DNA from: Zunongwangia mangrovi
GTDB lineage: Bacteria; Bacteroidota; Bacteroidia; Flavobacteriales; Flavobacteriaceae
DNA: 64,000 nucleotides
Assembly: GCF_900112105.1 (NCBI RefSeq)
Contig: NZ_FOKV01000002.1
Location: forward strand, 310,001-374,000
Direction of reading: 5' to 3'
Shown here: positions 33,967 through 43,600 of the stretch, piece by piece
How positions within the stretch are numbered: the stretch's first letter is position 1
How the letters are laid out: every line of letters begins with the position of its first letter
Translations under genes and position numbers: made by a program
Notes under the pieces: model-generated
The model's input: the letters and a program-made list of their open reading frames with translations, nothing else
Database searches by the model: none
Told to the model about the DNA's origin: nothing

Positions 33967-34872
33967 TTTTCTAAACCAACGCATTCCGTGGGTTTTCATT
34001 TTTAGTTTGTATACTGCATCTGAAGCAGTAATGAATAAAATATCCTGATCTTTCCCTCCAAACGTGACATTTGCCGTCCATTTTTTATCGATTTTAATAT
34101 GATCGATCTTATTGCCATTTTTATCGAAAATCGTTACTCCGTTTCCCGTTATATAAACATTTCCTTCATTATCTGTAGTCATTCCGTCTGAACCCATTTC
34201 AGCAAAAAGTTCACGCTCACTTAATTCTCCATTTTCTTCAATTTTGAACTTAAACGTCTTGTTTTTAGAACGATCGGCTACATAAAGAATTTTGTCCTTA
34301 GCTGAACCTATAATTCCGTTTGGAAGTACAAAGTTTTCCGCAGCGATTTTTACCATTTTATGATTTGGAGAGAGATAATACACTCTTCTTTCATTCATAT
34401 CAGCTGAAGTCCGCTGCCAATAATCCCTTTGATAATAAGGATCGGTAAAATAGATTCCGCCTTTATCATCGATCCAAAGATCGTTTGGGCCATTAAAATT
34501 TTTATTGCTGAAATTATCTAAAATCACCTCCACTTTTTTATTTGGACTAATCTTCCACAACTCAAAATTTTCGTCGGCACAAGCCCAAAGATTCTCATTA
34601 TCGTCAAAAAACAATCCATTAGAACGTCCTGCATCTTCCATAAACAGAGAAATTGAGTCTGTTTCAGCATTCCATTTTAAGATTCGATTGTTTGGCTGAT
34701 CTGTAAAGTAAATGTTTCCCATTTTATTTGAAGCGGGGCCTTCAGTAAACTCAAATTTATCTGAAATTAATTGTGGTTTGGCGCCATCTTCAATCGGGGA
34801 TAGGTTTTGACCGTAGACACCTGATAAAATCAGAAAAAAGATTGAAAATTGGAATATCGATAGCTTTTTCAT
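33964..34872 (-). CDS. SMP-30/gluconolactonase-like exported protein
   Basis: A 302-residue protein with a signal peptide (residues 1-21, ending SGVYGQ). A six-bladed beta-propeller follows, with SMP-30/LRE-type motifs: FEFTEGPASNKMGNIYFTDQ with the metal-binding Glu, NGPNDLWIDDKGGIYFTDPY with the Asn, VLPNGIIGSAKDKILYVADR with the second Asn, and GSDGMTTDNEGNVYITG with the Asp. These are the usual calcium or zinc ligands of gluconolactonases. The likely reaction is hydrolysis of a sugar lactone in the periplasm, but the substrate is unknown. It is convergent with fadE and alone on its strand. Confidence 0.85.
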   Translation of the reverse strand: MKKLSIFQFSIFFLILSGVYGQNLSPIEDGAKPQLISDKFEFTEGPASNKMGNIYFTDQPNNRILKWNAETDSISLFMEDAGRSNGLFFDDNENLWACADENFELWKISPNKKVEVILDNFSNKNFNGPNDLWIDDKGGIYFTDPYYQRDYWQRTSADMNERRVYYLSPNHKMVKIAAENFVLPNGIIGSAKDKILYVADRSKNKTFKFKIEENGELSERELFAEMGSDGMTTDNEGNVYITGNGVTIFDKNGNKIDHIKIDKKWTANVTFGGKDQDILFITASDAVYKLKMKTHGMRWFRK

Positions 34873-35047
34873 TTTTAAAATTTAAATGAAGATAAGTATT
34901 TTGGAATTTAAATTTTGAATTAGTTTCGATTTAGAAAAATAAAAATTAGGTTGTATTTAACTAAAATCGACAAAAATTCACAGTTTTTTTAGTGTTCTTA
35001 ACGCTTTACTAATAATTTATATTACTAAAACAGAGTACATTGGAATT

Positions 35048-36811
35048 ATGCCTTACAAATACTTATTCAGCCTCCTTCTCTCTGTATTTTTGTGTAATAT
35101 TTCAGTTGCTCAAGATCCCTCAGATAGCACCGATAGTAGTCAAAACACTCAACTTCCTTCAAAAGAACCTATAACAAAAAATAAAGGTAAATTCAGGCCT
35201 AACGCTATAGATGAATATAACGAAGCTTATTATATCATAAACAGGCTGAATGAAAGTATAGGTTTACCGCCGAATAATGTCAATTTTCAGACTCCACAGG
35301 CAACATTAGAACATTTTGTATTAAGCGCTCGAGAAAACGATTACATGAATGCCGCTTATGCCCTAAATTTGAATCTTTTACCATCTGACCTCTCTCATAA
35401 AGATGCTGCTTTACTGGCCGAAAAACTATATTTTGTAATTAACCAACGTGTGAAACTAAACTGGGATGATCTACCTGATAGGCCTGATGGGCAGATCGAT
35501 ATACAAACCAGTACCAACAAAGCTGTAGCCGGAAATCCACGAAGAAGCATCGTTTTTGGTGAAGTTGACCTTGATGGTAGAGATTATGTTTTTAGACTGC
35601 AAAGAGTTAAATACAAAGATTACGGTGCATTTTGGCTAATCTCACCCAACACTGTAGAAAATATTGATGAGCTCTATAAGTTTTATGGCCCCAGAAAATT
35701 AGATCGAATGATGCCAGATTGGGCAAGGATAAAATTATGGTCTATGCCGGTATGGAAATTTGCAGGAGCCTTACTTCTTATACTACTCTGCTATTATATA
35801 GGGAAATTATTTTCTTTTTACCTACGAAAATTCCTTATGAAATCGAATAAACAATGGATGCAAAATATCGCCGGAAAACTAACAACTCCGGCTGGTGTAG
35901 CTATTGGTGTTCTATCATTTTATCTTTTACTGAATAATCTGATATCATTTGCCGGATCTTTCGCTACAACTTTATATGCTATTCTATTAATAGTTGTGAT
36001 TGGTTCGATTACCTGGTTTTTTATGAGAATGGTAGACTATTTTATGCTTTATGTTGCTGAAAATAAAATTGGCGACACCAGTGTAGAAGAAAATTCTGAA
36101 GCCAGGAAAATGCTTACCTACATTTCTGTAGCAAGGAGAATAGTTACCTTTATCGTGATCATCTTTGGTATTTCTGTAATTCTATCTCAATTTAGATCTT
36201 TAGAAAAATTAGGGATTTCATTGATGGCATCTGCAGGAGTTGCTACCGTGATCCTTGGTATTGCGGCACAAAGTACGCTAGGGAATATTATAGCCGGTGT
36301 CCAAATAGCGCTTACAAAACCAGCCCGAATTGGAGACACCGTAATTATCGATGACGATTGGGGATACGTAGAAGATATTCGGTTTACCTATATGGTGGTT
36401 AGAACCTGGGATTGGCGCCGTATTGTTGTTCCGTTAAGATACGTAATATCCAATACTTTTGAAAACTGGTCGATGACCTCGGCACATCAAATACGACCAA
36501 TTAGTATATACGCAGATTATAGGATCGATGTAAAGAAAGTTAGAAAAAAATTCGAGGAGATCTTAAAAACTAAAGAAAGCTGGGATGAAAATAAACCACC
36601 TGTTGTTCAGGTTGTAGATACAACAGAAAAGTCGATTCAAATTAGGTTTCTTTGTAGTTCTAAAGATGCGGTTGAAGCATGGGATCTGCATTGTGAGCTG
36701 CGCGAGGAACTTGTAAGTTATATAAGTAGTTTGGAAGATGGATCTTACTTAGCAACTTCAAGAGTACGAGTTCAGGAATTTCCTTCTAATAATAGTAAAG
36801 ATAATTCGTAA
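35048..36811 (+). CDS. MscS-type mechanosensitive channel with large N-terminal extracytoplasmic domain
   Basis: The 587-residue protein begins with a signal peptide (residues 1-21, ending SVAQD), followed by a soluble domain of about 210 residues. Membrane helices lie at about 238-255, 280-298, 305-325 and 360-385. The pore-lining TM3 and MscS core start near LGISLMASAGVATVILGIAA (about 390-409), followed by QSTLGNIIAGVQIALTKPAR and GYVEDIRFTYMVVRTWDWRR. These match the MscS beta-domain. It opens under membrane tension to release solutes. It is followed 99 nt later by a second, shorter MscS gene. Confidence 0.88.
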   Translation: MPYKYLFSLLLSVFLCNISVAQDPSDSTDSSQNTQLPSKEPITKNKGKFRPNAIDEYNEAYYIINRLNESIGLPPNNVNFQTPQATLEHFVLSARENDYMNAAYALNLNLLPSDLSHKDAALLAEKLYFVINQRVKLNWDDLPDRPDGQIDIQTSTNKAVAGNPRRSIVFGEVDLDGRDYVFRLQRVKYKDYGAFWLISPNTVENIDELYKFYGPRKLDRMMPDWARIKLWSMPVWKFAGALLLILLCYYIGKLFSFYLRKFLMKSNKQWMQNIAGKLTTPAGVAIGVLSFYLLLNNLISFAGSFATTLYAILLIVVIGSITWFFMRMVDYFMLYVAENKIGDTSVEENSEARKMLTYISVARRIVTFIVIIFGISVILSQFRSLEKLGISLMASAGVATVILGIAAQSTLGNIIAGVQIALTKPARIGDTVIIDDDWGYVEDIRFTYMVVRTWDWRRIVVPLRYVISNTFENWSMTSAHQIRPISIYADYRIDVKKVRKKFEEILKTKESWDENKPPVVQVVDTTEKSIQIRFLCSSKDAVEAWDLHCELREELVSYISSLEDGSYLATSRVRVQEFPSNNSKDNS

Positions 36812-36910
36812 AGAAGCATTTGCAGTACGAAAACCTTTTCAGTTAAAGTAATTTTAACTAGAATAGCATATTCATTCATTTTATATAAATTATGGTCAAA
36901 TTCGACCAAA

Positions 36911-38014
36911 ATGACCCAAGATGTACTTACAGACGAAGCACTAAATACCACTTATCTTATTGGGGGAATCCTTGCTGTAGTAGTAGTTTTTGCTATTGCA
37001 TTTTTTATCATCAAAAAAATAGGAAAGGATCCAAAAAATGTTTTGCCCATAAATCTGGCGGGACGGATTCGCATTCCGCTTTTAATATTTCTGCTTTCCT
37101 TATTTCTTAAGGTTTGTCTTTTTCAAGATGTATTTTCTAATGCTGAATTGATCGACCTTGTAAAACATGCTAGTACGATAGGAATTATTATAAGTTTTAC
37201 GTGGTTCTTAATTGTTTTTCTGAAAGTCTTTAAAGAACGATTGCTAAAGAAATATGACTTTAATACTGATAATAACCTAAAGGCAAGAAAAGTTTATACG
37301 CAATTTACGATTCTTGAAAATATTGTCATCTTTATTTTGATATTACTGGCTATTGGGATTTCTCTTATGAGTTTTGAAAGTATTAGAGAAGTCGGTCTAA
37401 GTTTACTTACTTCGGCCGGTATTGCTGGTATCATCGTAGGTTTGGCTGCGCAAAAAGCTATTGGAACTTTGCTTGCGGGTATACAGATCGCCATTACTCA
37501 GCCAATACGATTACAGGATGCCGTTATTGTCGAAGGCGAATGGGGATGGATCGAAGAGATTACACTTACTTATGTTGTGGTTAAGGTTTGGGATAAGCGA
37601 AGATTAGTGGTTCCTTCTACTTATTTTATTGAAAATACATTCCAGAACTGGACGCGAAAATCGGCCGATATCATGGGGACGGTTTTTCTTTATACTGATT
37701 ATAATGTTTCTTTTGATGCTATTAGAGCTGAATTAACCCGACTTTTAGAAGGTTCACCACTTTGGGATAAGCAGGTAAATGTTTTGCAGGTTACCGATGC
37801 GACTGAAAAATCTGTACAAATAAGAATATTGGTAAGTGCTAAAGATTCGCCAACGGCCTGGGATCTTAGAGTGTATATTCGAGAAAAATTGATCGATTTT
37901 ATTCACCAAAATTATCCTCAGAGTTTACCAAGAACAAGAGTTGAATTACCACAGCAGGATCAAAACCCTTCAGAAAGTGTTAGTCCCAAACCTAAAGATC
38001 CTTCAGCAAAATAA
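36911..38014 (+). CDS. MscS-type mechanosensitive channel, short
   Basis: The 367-residue paralogue has four membrane helices (about residues 16-37, 57-77, 91-112 and 134-155). The MscS core follows with VGLSLLTSAGIAGIIVGLAA and QKAIGTLLAGIQIAITQPIR, then GWIEEITLTYVVVKVWDKRR. The core is clearly homologous to the preceding gene, so this is a tandem pair. Unlike it, there is no cleavable signal peptide or large N-terminal domain. The C-terminal tail is rich in Pro, Ser and Gln. The two probably respond to different tension or osmotic thresholds; this is inference. It is followed by a terminator shared with the GH15 gene. Confidence 0.88.
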   Translation: MTQDVLTDEALNTTYLIGGILAVVVVFAIAFFIIKKIGKDPKNVLPINLAGRIRIPLLIFLLSLFLKVCLFQDVFSNAELIDLVKHASTIGIIISFTWFLIVFLKVFKERLLKKYDFNTDNNLKARKVYTQFTILENIVIFILILLAIGISLMSFESIREVGLSLLTSAGIAGIIVGLAAQKAIGTLLAGIQIAITQPIRLQDAVIVEGEWGWIEEITLTYVVVKVWDKRRLVVPSTYFIENTFQNWTRKSADIMGTVFLYTDYNVSFDAIRAELTRLLEGSPLWDKQVNVLQVTDATEKSVQIRILVSAKDSPTAWDLRVYIREKLIDFIHQNYPQSLPRTRVELPQQDQNPSESVSPKPKDPSAK

Positions 38015-38040
38015 GAATAGAACTTAAAAAAATAGCAATA

Positions 38041-38073
38041 AAAAATCCCCAATATTAAGTTGGGGATTTTTTT
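38041..38073. terminator. Bidirectional terminator between the MscS and GH15 genes
   Basis: AAAATCCCCA (38042-38051) and TGGGGATTTT (38061-38070) form a stem with a 9-nt loop, A-rich on the left and T-rich on the right. Confidence 0.85.
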
Positions 38074-38116
38074 GATTCGAAGTATTTTCTTCAGAAGAAA
38101 ATATTATAGGTCAGAA

Positions 38117-39916
38117 TTAAAAGCCGCTAAAGGCATTTTCTTCTGAAGCATGTCCTTTACTAAAGTTTGCAGCAGTTTCAATTAAGGCTAAATGTGAATA
38201 GGCCTGCGGGAAATTACCAAGCAATCTTTTAGTTTCAAAATCGATGTCTTCACTAAACAATCCTAAGTGATTACTGTAAGAAAGTAATTGTTCGAACAAA
38301 GCTTTTGATTTTTCTTCTTCGCCAATTTTATAAAGGCTATTAATTAGCCAAAATGTACAAATCGTAAAAGAAGAAGATGGTAATCCAAAATCATCTTTGT
38401 TTTTATAGCGATACATCAATCCGTCGTTACACAATTCTTTTTCGGTTGCTCTTACTGTGCTTATAAAACGCGGATCCTTAGCATCTATAAATCCGTAAGA
38501 TTCCATCAATAAAGTACTGGCATCAAGATCTGCAGATCCATAAGATTGTGTATAAGCCTGTTTTTCCTCGTTCCATCCATTGTTATAGATATCATCGTAA
38601 ATTTCGGCTCTTAAAGTTTTCCAATGTGTATCATTAATACCCATTCGTAAAACCTCACCAATTTTTATCGCACGATCTACCGCTACCCAACAAAGTAACT
38701 TAGAGAATACGAAATGACGATCTTCAGTTCTTAGTTCCCAAATTCCTTTATCTGGTTTCTGCCAGTTTTCTTCAACAATCATCACGATACCACGAACTAC
38801 CGTCCAGAGTTCCTCACTATTTTCTAGTGAAGTCTCAAATTGTAGAAATTGCTGATAGATCACTTCCATCAAAATTCCGTAGATATCATTTTGCTTTTGG
38901 ATATAAGCGGCATTTCCCGTTCTAACAGGATAAGAATCTTTATAACCACTTAAATGATCTAAAATATGTTCGGTAAGCTCTTTTTGGCCATCGATACCGT
39001 ACATAATCTGAATTTTCTCATCTTTATCAGGGATGATATCGATGATAAATTGTAAAAATTCACGTGCAGATTTTACGTGTCCAAGCCCTGCCATTACTTT
39101 TATCACCATCGAAGCATCACGAATCCAGCAGAAACGATAATCCCAGTTTCGCTCCTCTCCTATGGTTTCTGGTAACGAAGTGGTCGCAGCAGCAAGTACC
39201 GCTCCAGATTTTTTATAGCTAAGTAGTTTTAAAACCAGAGCACTACGCATAATTTCGTTAGTGTAATGCGAATAACGTGTGGTTTTCTCACTCCAGTTCA
39301 TCCAGTAAGTCTTAGTTCTCTGGAATTTTAGATAGGAGCGATCTAGAGACTGTGTAATTAATTTTTCGTGATAACCTACTAAACAATACGCATTACCGGT
39401 TAACGTGATCTCTCTTTGCTGAAGAATATCATCTAAATCTAAATTAGAATAGAAGAACAGGGAATCGTATTTACCTTCTACAGTATAACTTTTTATATAG
39501 TTTCCCTTATTCTCATTATGGGTTTCTTCCCTGGCAAAATCCAATCTTGGATTATAGATTACCTTAAATTTTGGCTTTCCTTTTAATACTCTTAAAAACC
39601 GAATAATATCTGGTGGAGAATAATAAGAACCGTCATCTCTAGGATAACGTGGCATAAAATCGATAAGTTGAAAAGCATCTTCTCCATTATCGAATTCTGT
39701 AGATAATATATTGGTCTCCCAAAGATATTCTTGCGAGATATTGTAATCCTCACTAACTTTAAACTCGAAGCTACCGCCTTTTTTCTCATCAAGAATTTTG
39801 GCAAAAACAGCAGCCGAATCAAATGCTGGTAAACAGCACCAATCTAATGATCCCGTTTTTGAAACAAGCGCACAACTCTTACAATTCCCGATTATTCCGT
39901 AATCTAAATTGTCCAT
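38117..39916 (-). CDS. Glycoside hydrolase family 15 protein (trehalase-like)
   Basis: I choose the start at 39916 (599 residues), giving MDNLDYGIIGNCKSCALVSK. This is the typical N-terminus of the trehalase-like GH15 group; the longer frame from 39982 adds 22 residues with no family match. The (alpha/alpha)6 catalytic domain has SLPETIGEERNWDYRFCWIR followed by DASM at about residues 250-275. It lacks a signal peptide, so the enzyme is cytoplasmic. Members hydrolyse alpha,alpha-trehalose or related alpha-glucosides. The gene is divergent from a fused trehalose-phosphate synthase/phosphatase, which makes trehalose turnover the best guess. The 95-nt divergent gap is the shared promoter region. 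Confidence 0.88.
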   Translation of the reverse strand: MDNLDYGIIGNCKSCALVSKTGSLDWCCLPAFDSAAVFAKILDEKKGGSFEFKVSEDYNISQEYLWETNILSTEFDNGEDAFQLIDFMPRYPRDDGSYYSPPDIIRFLRVLKGKPKFKVIYNPRLDFAREETHNENKGNYIKSYTVEGKYDSLFFYSNLDLDDILQQREITLTGNAYCLVGYHEKLITQSLDRSYLKFQRTKTYWMNWSEKTTRYSHYTNEIMRSALVLKLLSYKKSGAVLAAATTSLPETIGEERNWDYRFCWIRDASMVIKVMAGLGHVKSAREFLQFIIDIIPDKDEKIQIMYGIDGQKELTEHILDHLSGYKDSYPVRTGNAAYIQKQNDIYGILMEVIYQQFLQFETSLENSEELWTVVRGIVMIVEENWQKPDKGIWELRTEDRHFVFSKLLCWVAVDRAIKIGEVLRMGINDTHWKTLRAEIYDDIYNNGWNEEKQAYTQSYGSADLDASTLLMESYGFIDAKDPRFISTVRATEKELCNDGLMYRYKNKDDFGLPSSSFTICTFWLINSLYKIGEEEKSKALFEQLLSYSNHLGLFSEDIDFETKRLLGNFPQAYSHLALIETAANFSKGHASEENAFSGF

Positions 39917-40011
39917 ATATCTTAAATTTCTTTTAAAAGAATGGTATTCTAAAATGAATTCCCGAAATTTAGTAAAATTCAAATTGGCAACAACAGCATT
40001 AGCATATAATT

Positions 40012-42219
40012 ATGAGTAAAACTATTATTATTTCTAACCGTCTACCCCTGAAAATCGCTTTAGAAGACGATAAACTACGAGTCACCCCAAGTGTTGGTGG
40101 TTTAGCTACTGGCCTTAAATCTTTTCATAAAGATGGCGATAGTATCTGGATTGGTTGGAGTGGTTTAACCGAAAAAGAAATTCCAGATCATCTGGAAGAC
40201 GAAGTAAAGGAAAAAGCAAAAGCTGAAGACTGTATAGCCGTAAACTTAACGGAAGAAGAAGTTGACGGCTTTTATTATGGCTTTAGTAATCGAACGATCT
40301 GGCCGCTGTTTCATTACTTTATGGAATTCACTGAAGCAGAACATTCGTCGTGGGAAATTTACAAGCAGGTAAATATTAAATATGCGAAAGAAGTTCTTAA
40401 ACATTATGAAGCTGGTGACAGGGTTTGGGTTCATGATTACCAATTGCTATTAGTTCCAAAATTAATTAGAGACGAAGAACCAGAAGCCATTATTGGTTTC
40501 TTTAATCATATACCTTTTCCTTCCTATGAAGTTTTTAGAACATTACCGTGGCGTGAATCGGTTTTAGAAGGAATGCTGGGAGCAGATCTTATAGGATTTC
40601 ATACCTACGATTACGAAAGACACTTTTTAAGTTCGGTTACTAGGATTTTACGCCATAAAGTTGATTTCAACGAAGTAACCCTGCCAGAAAGAATTGTGAA
40701 GGTAGATTCTTTTCCTATGGGAATAGACTATAAGAAATTTGAAGATGCTGCACTTAATCATTTCAGGGGTACCGAAGATGAACAATCTGAATTACAACGC
40801 AGACTGGACCTTCACCTAGAAGCTACTCCAGATGCCAAATTGATCCTTAGTATCGACAGGTTAGATTATACTAAAGGAATCGCCAATAGAATTAGAGCTT
40901 TTGAATATTTCTTAGATAAATATCCTGAATTTATCGAAAAGGTAAGATTAGTCATGCTGGCAGTTCCTTCTCGATCTAATGTACCACAATATCAAAGATT
41001 AAAGCGTGAAATCGATGAATTGGTTGGACGTATAAACGGTAAATTCTCTACGGTAAGTTGGACACCAATCTGGTACTTTTACCGCTCTATGCCTTTTGAT
41101 AATTTAATTGACCTGTATACTTCCTGCGATATTGCATTGCTTACACCAATTCGTGATGGGATGAATCTAGTTGCTAAAGAATATATCGCTACCAGAACAG
41201 ATCATACCGGAGTATTAATTTTGAGTGAAATGGCAGGTGCTGCTCACGAGATGAACGAAGCGCTAATTATTAATCCAAATAACTTTGAGCAAATAGCTTT
41301 AACTTTAAAACAAGCTATAGAAATGCCCAAAGAGGAACAGATTGAACGGAATAAAACACTTCAGAAAAGATTAAAAAGATACAACGTAGAAAAATGGGCC
41401 AAAGACTTTATGGGCGCCCTTAAGAATACGGAAGATAACCGAAGGTCTTTTGAATCCATTAGGATTACGCCTACCGTTTCAGAAAAACTAGTTGAGGATT
41501 ACAAAACTTCAGAAAAAAGAATTCTGTTTCTAGATTACGACGGAACCTTAGTTGATTTTGTAGACAAACCTGAAGATGCTCGCCCAGACCAGGAGCTTAT
41601 CGATCTTGTTACTCAGCTTAATTCACAGGAGAATACCGATGTAGTAATTATTAGTGGTCGCGATAAAGAAACACTTGGCGATTGGTGGAAAGGAACTTCT
41701 ATAGAACTAATTTCTGAACACGGCGCCTGGATGCGCCAAAAAAATTGTGAATGGGAGTTGTCTGAAAATGTTAAAAATGAATGGATGGATGCCGTTCGTC
41801 CCGTGATCGAAAGTTTTGTAGATCGTACGCCGGGTACATTTCTAGAAGAAAAAAACTATTCACTAGCATGGCATTATCGTAAAGCCGATCCAGAACTTGG
41901 TGATATTAGAGCGAACGAACTTTCTAATACTTTAAAAGGATTGGTTTCTAATCGTGGCTTAAGTGTATTGGCCGGGAACAAAGTTTTAGAAATTAAAAGT
42001 AGCGGAGTAAACAAAGGAAAAGCTTCCTCTAAAAAATTAGTGGGCGAAAATTACGATTTCATCTTTGCGATTGGGGACGACTGGACAGATGAATATATGT
42101 TCGAAGAGCTACCTAGAAAATCCTATACCGTAAAAGTAGGCATCAAAAAAACAAGTGCCAATTATTATGTAAACGATACCAAAAGAGTTCGTGAAATATT
42201 AAAATCGTTTTTGGATTGA
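40012..42219 (+). CDS. Fused trehalose-6-phosphate synthase / trehalose-phosphatase
   Basis: A 735-residue bifunctional enzyme. The N-terminal GT20 domain (about 1-470) has the NRLPLKIALE start, VGGLATGLKSF, VWVHDYQLLLVPKLIRDEEP, IDRLDYTKGIANRI and LLTPIRDGMNLVAKEYIATR. This is the complete OtsA pattern for UDP-glucose plus glucose-6-phosphate. The C-terminal HAD phosphatase (about 490-735) has the nucleophile D508 and acid D510 in LFLDYDGTLVDF, ISGRDKE and AIGDDWTDEYMFEE, i.e. OtsB. Together they make trehalose, an osmo- and stress protectant. The fusion order OtsA-OtsB is common in Bacteroidota. It is divergent from the GH15 gene. Confidence 0.95.
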   Translation: MSKTIIISNRLPLKIALEDDKLRVTPSVGGLATGLKSFHKDGDSIWIGWSGLTEKEIPDHLEDEVKEKAKAEDCIAVNLTEEEVDGFYYGFSNRTIWPLFHYFMEFTEAEHSSWEIYKQVNIKYAKEVLKHYEAGDRVWVHDYQLLLVPKLIRDEEPEAIIGFFNHIPFPSYEVFRTLPWRESVLEGMLGADLIGFHTYDYERHFLSSVTRILRHKVDFNEVTLPERIVKVDSFPMGIDYKKFEDAALNHFRGTEDEQSELQRRLDLHLEATPDAKLILSIDRLDYTKGIANRIRAFEYFLDKYPEFIEKVRLVMLAVPSRSNVPQYQRLKREIDELVGRINGKFSTVSWTPIWYFYRSMPFDNLIDLYTSCDIALLTPIRDGMNLVAKEYIATRTDHTGVLILSEMAGAAHEMNEALIINPNNFEQIALTLKQAIEMPKEEQIERNKTLQKRLKRYNVEKWAKDFMGALKNTEDNRRSFESIRITPTVSEKLVEDYKTSEKRILFLDYDGTLVDFVDKPEDARPDQELIDLVTQLNSQENTDVVIISGRDKETLGDWWKGTSIELISEHGAWMRQKNCEWELSENVKNEWMDAVRPVIESFVDRTPGTFLEEKNYSLAWHYRKADPELGDIRANELSNTLKGLVSNRGLSVLAGNKVLEIKSSGVNKGKASSKKLVGENYDFIFAIGDDWTDEYMFEELPRKSYTVKVGIKKTSANYYVNDTKRVREILKSFLD

Positions 42220-42412
42220 TCTAAGTCTTATTAAAAGAACGACAAATTAGGAATGATGAAGTGCTCTAGAACAACTTAAAACCTCTAATTGTTAAAATTA
42301 TTGACAAATTCTAATAAAGTTTATATCAAGATTAACTCGGTAAATATGGCTACAAGCCTGTTAATAAGTAATTTTACAGTACAATAATTTACGAACCGAT
42401 AAAAACTAAACT

Positions 42413-42703
42413 ATGAGATCAGGAGGAAAAATTTTAATAGGATTATTATCTGGAGCTGCAGCAGGTGTTGCGGCAGGTTTATTATTTGCCCCAAAAAAAG
42501 GTAAAGATACCAGAAAAGCAATTGCTGATACCAGTGATAACTATTATAAAGGAGCAAGAGGAAAAGTTACAGATTTTTCAGATTCTGTAGGTCATAAGAT
42601 CGATGCTCTTAAAGCTAAAACAAAGGCAAGTTTTTCTAATTCAAAATCTGAAGAAAAAATAAATGAAGCTAAAGCTGAAATTCACGAAATGAAAGCTAGC
42701 TAA
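42413..42703 (+). CDS. YtxH domain protein
   Basis: A 96-residue protein starting with a glycine- and alanine-rich hydrophobic segment (KILIGLLSGAAAGVAAGLLF) followed by APKKGKDTRK. The rest is a charged, helical tail. This is the standard YtxH pattern: a short N-terminal membrane anchor and a long coiled-coil-like tail, found in stress-induced proteins. The role is not known. It follows the trehalose gene by 193 nt and has its own terminator, so it appears separate. It belongs, with nearby small membrane and PRC-barrel proteins, to what looks like a stress-related region. Confidence 0.88.
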   Translation: MRSGGKILIGLLSGAAAGVAAGLLFAPKKGKDTRKAIADTSDNYYKGARGKVTDFSDSVGHKIDALKAKTKASFSNSKSEEKINEAKAEIHEMKAS

Positions 42704-42724
42704 AGATTATAATTTTGAACTCAA

Positions 42725-42757
42725 GAAAGCCCCGAATTAGTTTCGGGGCTTTTTTTA
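42725..42757 (+). terminator. Intrinsic terminator after the YtxH gene
   Basis: AAAGCCCCGAA (42726-42736) and TTCGGGGCTTT (42742-42752) form a strong stem, followed by a T run. Confidence 0.9.
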
Positions 42758-42918
42758 TGCATATTTTCTAAACTTATATCTTATTAAAATCTTCGAAAAA
42801 ACCATCCAAAAACATCAATACTTTAAAAATCAATATATTTTAACCATTTATTATGATAATTTAAAAATCCAAAGGGCAATATCTTTTCGTTTATATGATA
42901 TAACTAAAACTTATTATC

Positions 42919-43473
42919 ATGAAAAAATTATCATTTTTATTCAGCTTCACATTTGTACTTTTTGTTAGTGCCAATTTAAGTGCGCAAAAAACTAAAATGG
43001 TTGGTGGCGCTGAAATGTATCCATCCAAAACGATCGTAGAAAATGCATCACAATCTAAAGATCACACTACTTTGGTTGCAGCCGTAAAAGCAGCAGATCT
43101 CGTAGCCACCCTAAGTAGTGATGGTCCTTTTACCGTTTTTGCTCCTACAAACAATGCTTTTGAAAATTTACCGGCAGGAACTGTTGAAACTTTGCTTAAG
43201 CCAGAAAATAAACCGTCGTTGCAAGGAGTTTTAACTTATCATGTGATCGCCGGAAAATATGACGCTTCTAAAATTATGAAAGCTATTAAAAAAGGTAACG
43301 GAATGGCTTCTTTCGAAACAGTAAATGGTCAAAAAATTACTGCAATGATGGATGGTAATATGCTAAAAATTAAGGATGCAAGTGGTAATATTTCTACCGT
43401 ATCAATTGCAGATGTTCACCAATCAAACGGAGTTGTACATGTTGTAGATACAGTGTTTTTACCGAAAATGTAG
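42919..43473 (+). CDS. Secreted fasciclin domain protein
   Basis: The 184-residue protein has a signal peptide (about 1-22, ending NLSAQ) and one complete fasciclin (FAS1) domain. Conserved H1 segment VATLSSDGPFTVFAPTNNAF lies near residue 64, the YHVIAGKYDAS block near 110 and the C-terminal GVVHVVDTVFLP. FAS1 proteins mediate adhesion or protein-protein contacts outside the cell. A single-domain secreted form like this is widespread in Bacteroidota. The gene is alone with a following terminator. The ligand is unknown. Confidence 0.9.
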   Translation: MKKLSFLFSFTFVLFVSANLSAQKTKMVGGAEMYPSKTIVENASQSKDHTTLVAAVKAADLVATLSSDGPFTVFAPTNNAFENLPAGTVETLLKPENKPSLQGVLTYHVIAGKYDASKIMKAIKKGNGMASFETVNGQKITAMMDGNMLKIKDASGNISTVSIADVHQSNGVVHVVDTVFLPKM

Positions 43474-43497
43474 AGTTTTCACTAATAAAAGATTTGA

Positions 43498-43528
43498 GGC
43501 TGCTCTGGGAAAAAGAGCAGCTTTTTTT
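43498..43528 (+). terminator. Intrinsic terminator after the fasciclin gene
   Basis: GCTGCTCT (43499-43506) and AGAGCAGC (43514-43521) form an 8-bp stem, followed by seven T residues. Confidence 0.85.
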
Positions 43529-43600
43529 ATTTTGAGAAATCCTAATTTGCAAGAAGGCTTAAAGTTTACGTAAATTACAAATCCAAAAACCACCTTATTT

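Noticed and set aside
36892-37110. 72-residue ORF overlapping the start of the second MscS gene
   Set aside because: It is out of frame with the MscS start at 36911, whose product has the full channel core; the short frame has no recognisable features.
39917-39982. Upstream start giving a 22-residue longer GH15 protein
   Set aside because: The extension has no similarity to the typical GH15 N-terminus, which begins at MDNLDYGIIGNC.
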